The notes beneath the pieces are model-generated. The model worked only from the letters and a program-made list of their open reading frames with translations, searched no databases and had not been told where the DNA came from. Made by a program: the position numbers and the translations under genes. Below, piece after piece: positions 63,364 to 64,000 of a DNA stretch of 64,000 nucleotides. The DNA is from Floricoccus tropicus (GTDB lineage Bacteria > Bacillota > Bacilli > Lactobacillales > Streptococcaceae): positions 124,001 through 188,000 of the forward strand of contig NZ_MKIR01000026.1 of the NCBI RefSeq assembly GCF_001832905.1, given 5' to 3'. Within the stretch, counting starts at the first letter, position 1. Every line of letters starts with the position of its first letter.

Positions 63364-64000
63364 CTATTCAGCATCTTTAAGCCAAATGCTACCCATTTTT
63401 GATTCAATATCAAATGTGATTACATCATCACCCTTACGTACAAGGGCAACACCACTCTTACCAATGTCTACTGGATTATCTAATTCAAGACGAGTCTTGT
63501 AATTACCAAATGAAGTTTTAGCAAGTCCTGTAATTCCTGCTTTAGATGGAACTGACATCTTTATATCACCATTAACATTCTTAGCAGTAACTTTTTTAGC
63601 CTTAAGTGTTGGAGTCATACGAATAGCTCCGTTAACTGACGAAATATCACTTGTTTCAAAATCAGCATTTATACGAATATCACCATTGATTGTACTTGCC
63701 TTAAGGTCAGTAAAATTACCATCTGTAACTTTCAAATCACCATTCTTAGTAGTTAGCTCAGCAATAGAAGAAGATAAATCATCAGTATCTAAATCTCCAT
63801 TGATTGTTGAAACTCTTACGTAGTCAATAATTGAAGATGAAATTGTTACTTCTCCGTTGATTGTATTAACTGTAAGTGAATCATAACGTTTTGCAGGCAA
63901 GCTAATCACCATGTCTGCTGAGATACGCTTACTTGAAATATTAATATCAAGGATTCCTGCATCATCAGTAACCGTTACATTTTCTTCAATGAATTTTTCT
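63364..64000 (-). CDS. DUF4097-family beta-strand repeat protein (partial, runs off window)
   Basis: The frame stays open to position 64000, so the true start lies outside; the ATG at 63912 is internal. The visible 211 residues are repeated short strands with recurring T(I/K)NG(D/E) turns (VNTINGEVTISSS, VSTINGDLDTDD, KASTINGDIRINAD), the hallmark of DUF4097 beta-solenoid proteins (LiaG-type). With PspC it suggests an envelope-stress module. A 63299-63334 inverted repeat (AAGCTATC/GATAGCTT) lies after it. Confidence 0.85.
   Translation of the reverse strand, partial: EKFIEENVTVTDDAGILDINISSKRISADMVISLPAKRYDSLTVNTINGEVTISSSIIDYVRVSTINGDLDTDDLSSSIAELTTKNGDLKVTDGNFTDLKASTINGDIRINADFETSDISSVNGAIRMTPTLKAKKVTAKNVNGDIKMSVPSKAGITGLAKTSFGNYKTRLELDNPVDIGKSGVALVRKGDDVITFDIESKMGSIWLKDAE

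Overview
The window is A+T-rich chromosomal DNA from a low-GC Gram-positive bacterium, almost certainly of the family Streptococcaceae. Several things point there: a tmRNA whose tag reads AKNSNNYAVAA; ClpE with a CtsR operator; tandem DAHP synthases beside secA; the hprK-lgt-DUF948-YtxH run; relQ-nadK-rlu; miaA-hflX; rpoY-rnjA; and comFA-comFC. I cannot fix the genus (Streptococcus, Lactococcus or a relative such as Floricoccus) from sequence alone. Most of the window is ordinary core genome. No prophage, CRISPR array, rRNA or tRNA gene was seen, apart from the tmRNA.

Layout. 1-375: start of a BglG/LicT-type antiterminator gene with its own RAT hairpin, terminator and promoter. 426-4262: clpE and nagA, each with a recognisable operator. 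4289-7929: three tandem paralogues of an unrecognised single-pass membrane protein, the third broken. 8102-9836: telA/xpaC-like pair. 9978-12798: gpsA, galU, rsmG. 13037-15759: LapA-like protein and the competence genes comFC/comFA with a cin-box-like site. 15874-17494: two signal-less peptidoglycan hydrolases (GH73 and CHAP) that share an almost identical C-terminal module, each with a strong internal ribosome-binding site and start. 17817-18166: ssrA. 18194-20383: yigZ, DUF1827, tpx. 20493-29590: two polar amino acid uptake loci, a cyclophilin, mgtE, rlu, nadK, relQ and a CYTH protein. 29738-36668: ptsHI, two DAHP synthases, secA. 36753-39219: HAD-MazG fusion and asparaginase. 39279-43199: four-gene cell-surface operon (VTC domain, DUF4956, Cthe_2159-like lipoprotein, phosphodiester glycosidase). 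43399-47892: pgi, a BaiN-like flavoprotein, a YjeM-like permease. 48871-49716: an accessory gap with a decayed ISL3-type transposase and structured repeats. 49717-54574: tsaD-rimI-GNAT-tsaB, rpoY-rnjA. 54586-54996: second repeat cluster between duplicated terminators. 55003-64000: SPFH protein, hflX, miaA, DUF3042, YtxH/DUF948, lgt, hprK, nitroreductase, PspC and a partial DUF4097 protein.

How the genes connect. Sugar and carbon control recurs: HPr, Enzyme I and HprK make the PTS/CcpA signal. A cre-like site overlaps the ptsH promoter, a second weaker one overlaps the antiterminator promoter, and a NagR-type palindrome lies by nagA. Translation and tRNA modification (tsaB/tsaD, miaA, hflX, rsmG, ssrA) and RNA decay or transcription (rnjA, rpoY) form another theme.

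The most unusual signal is a 49-nt hairpin element. It occurs six times in two clusters, each in a gap between convergent genes. The units differ from one another by paired, compensatory changes in both stems, so the structure rather than the sequence appears to be conserved. One cluster adjoins an ISL3 remnant and reaches into the last codons of tsaD; the other is bracketed by a duplicated terminator. The lysin pair with a separately translatable wall-binding module and the paralogue family at 4.3-7.9 kb are the next most interesting.
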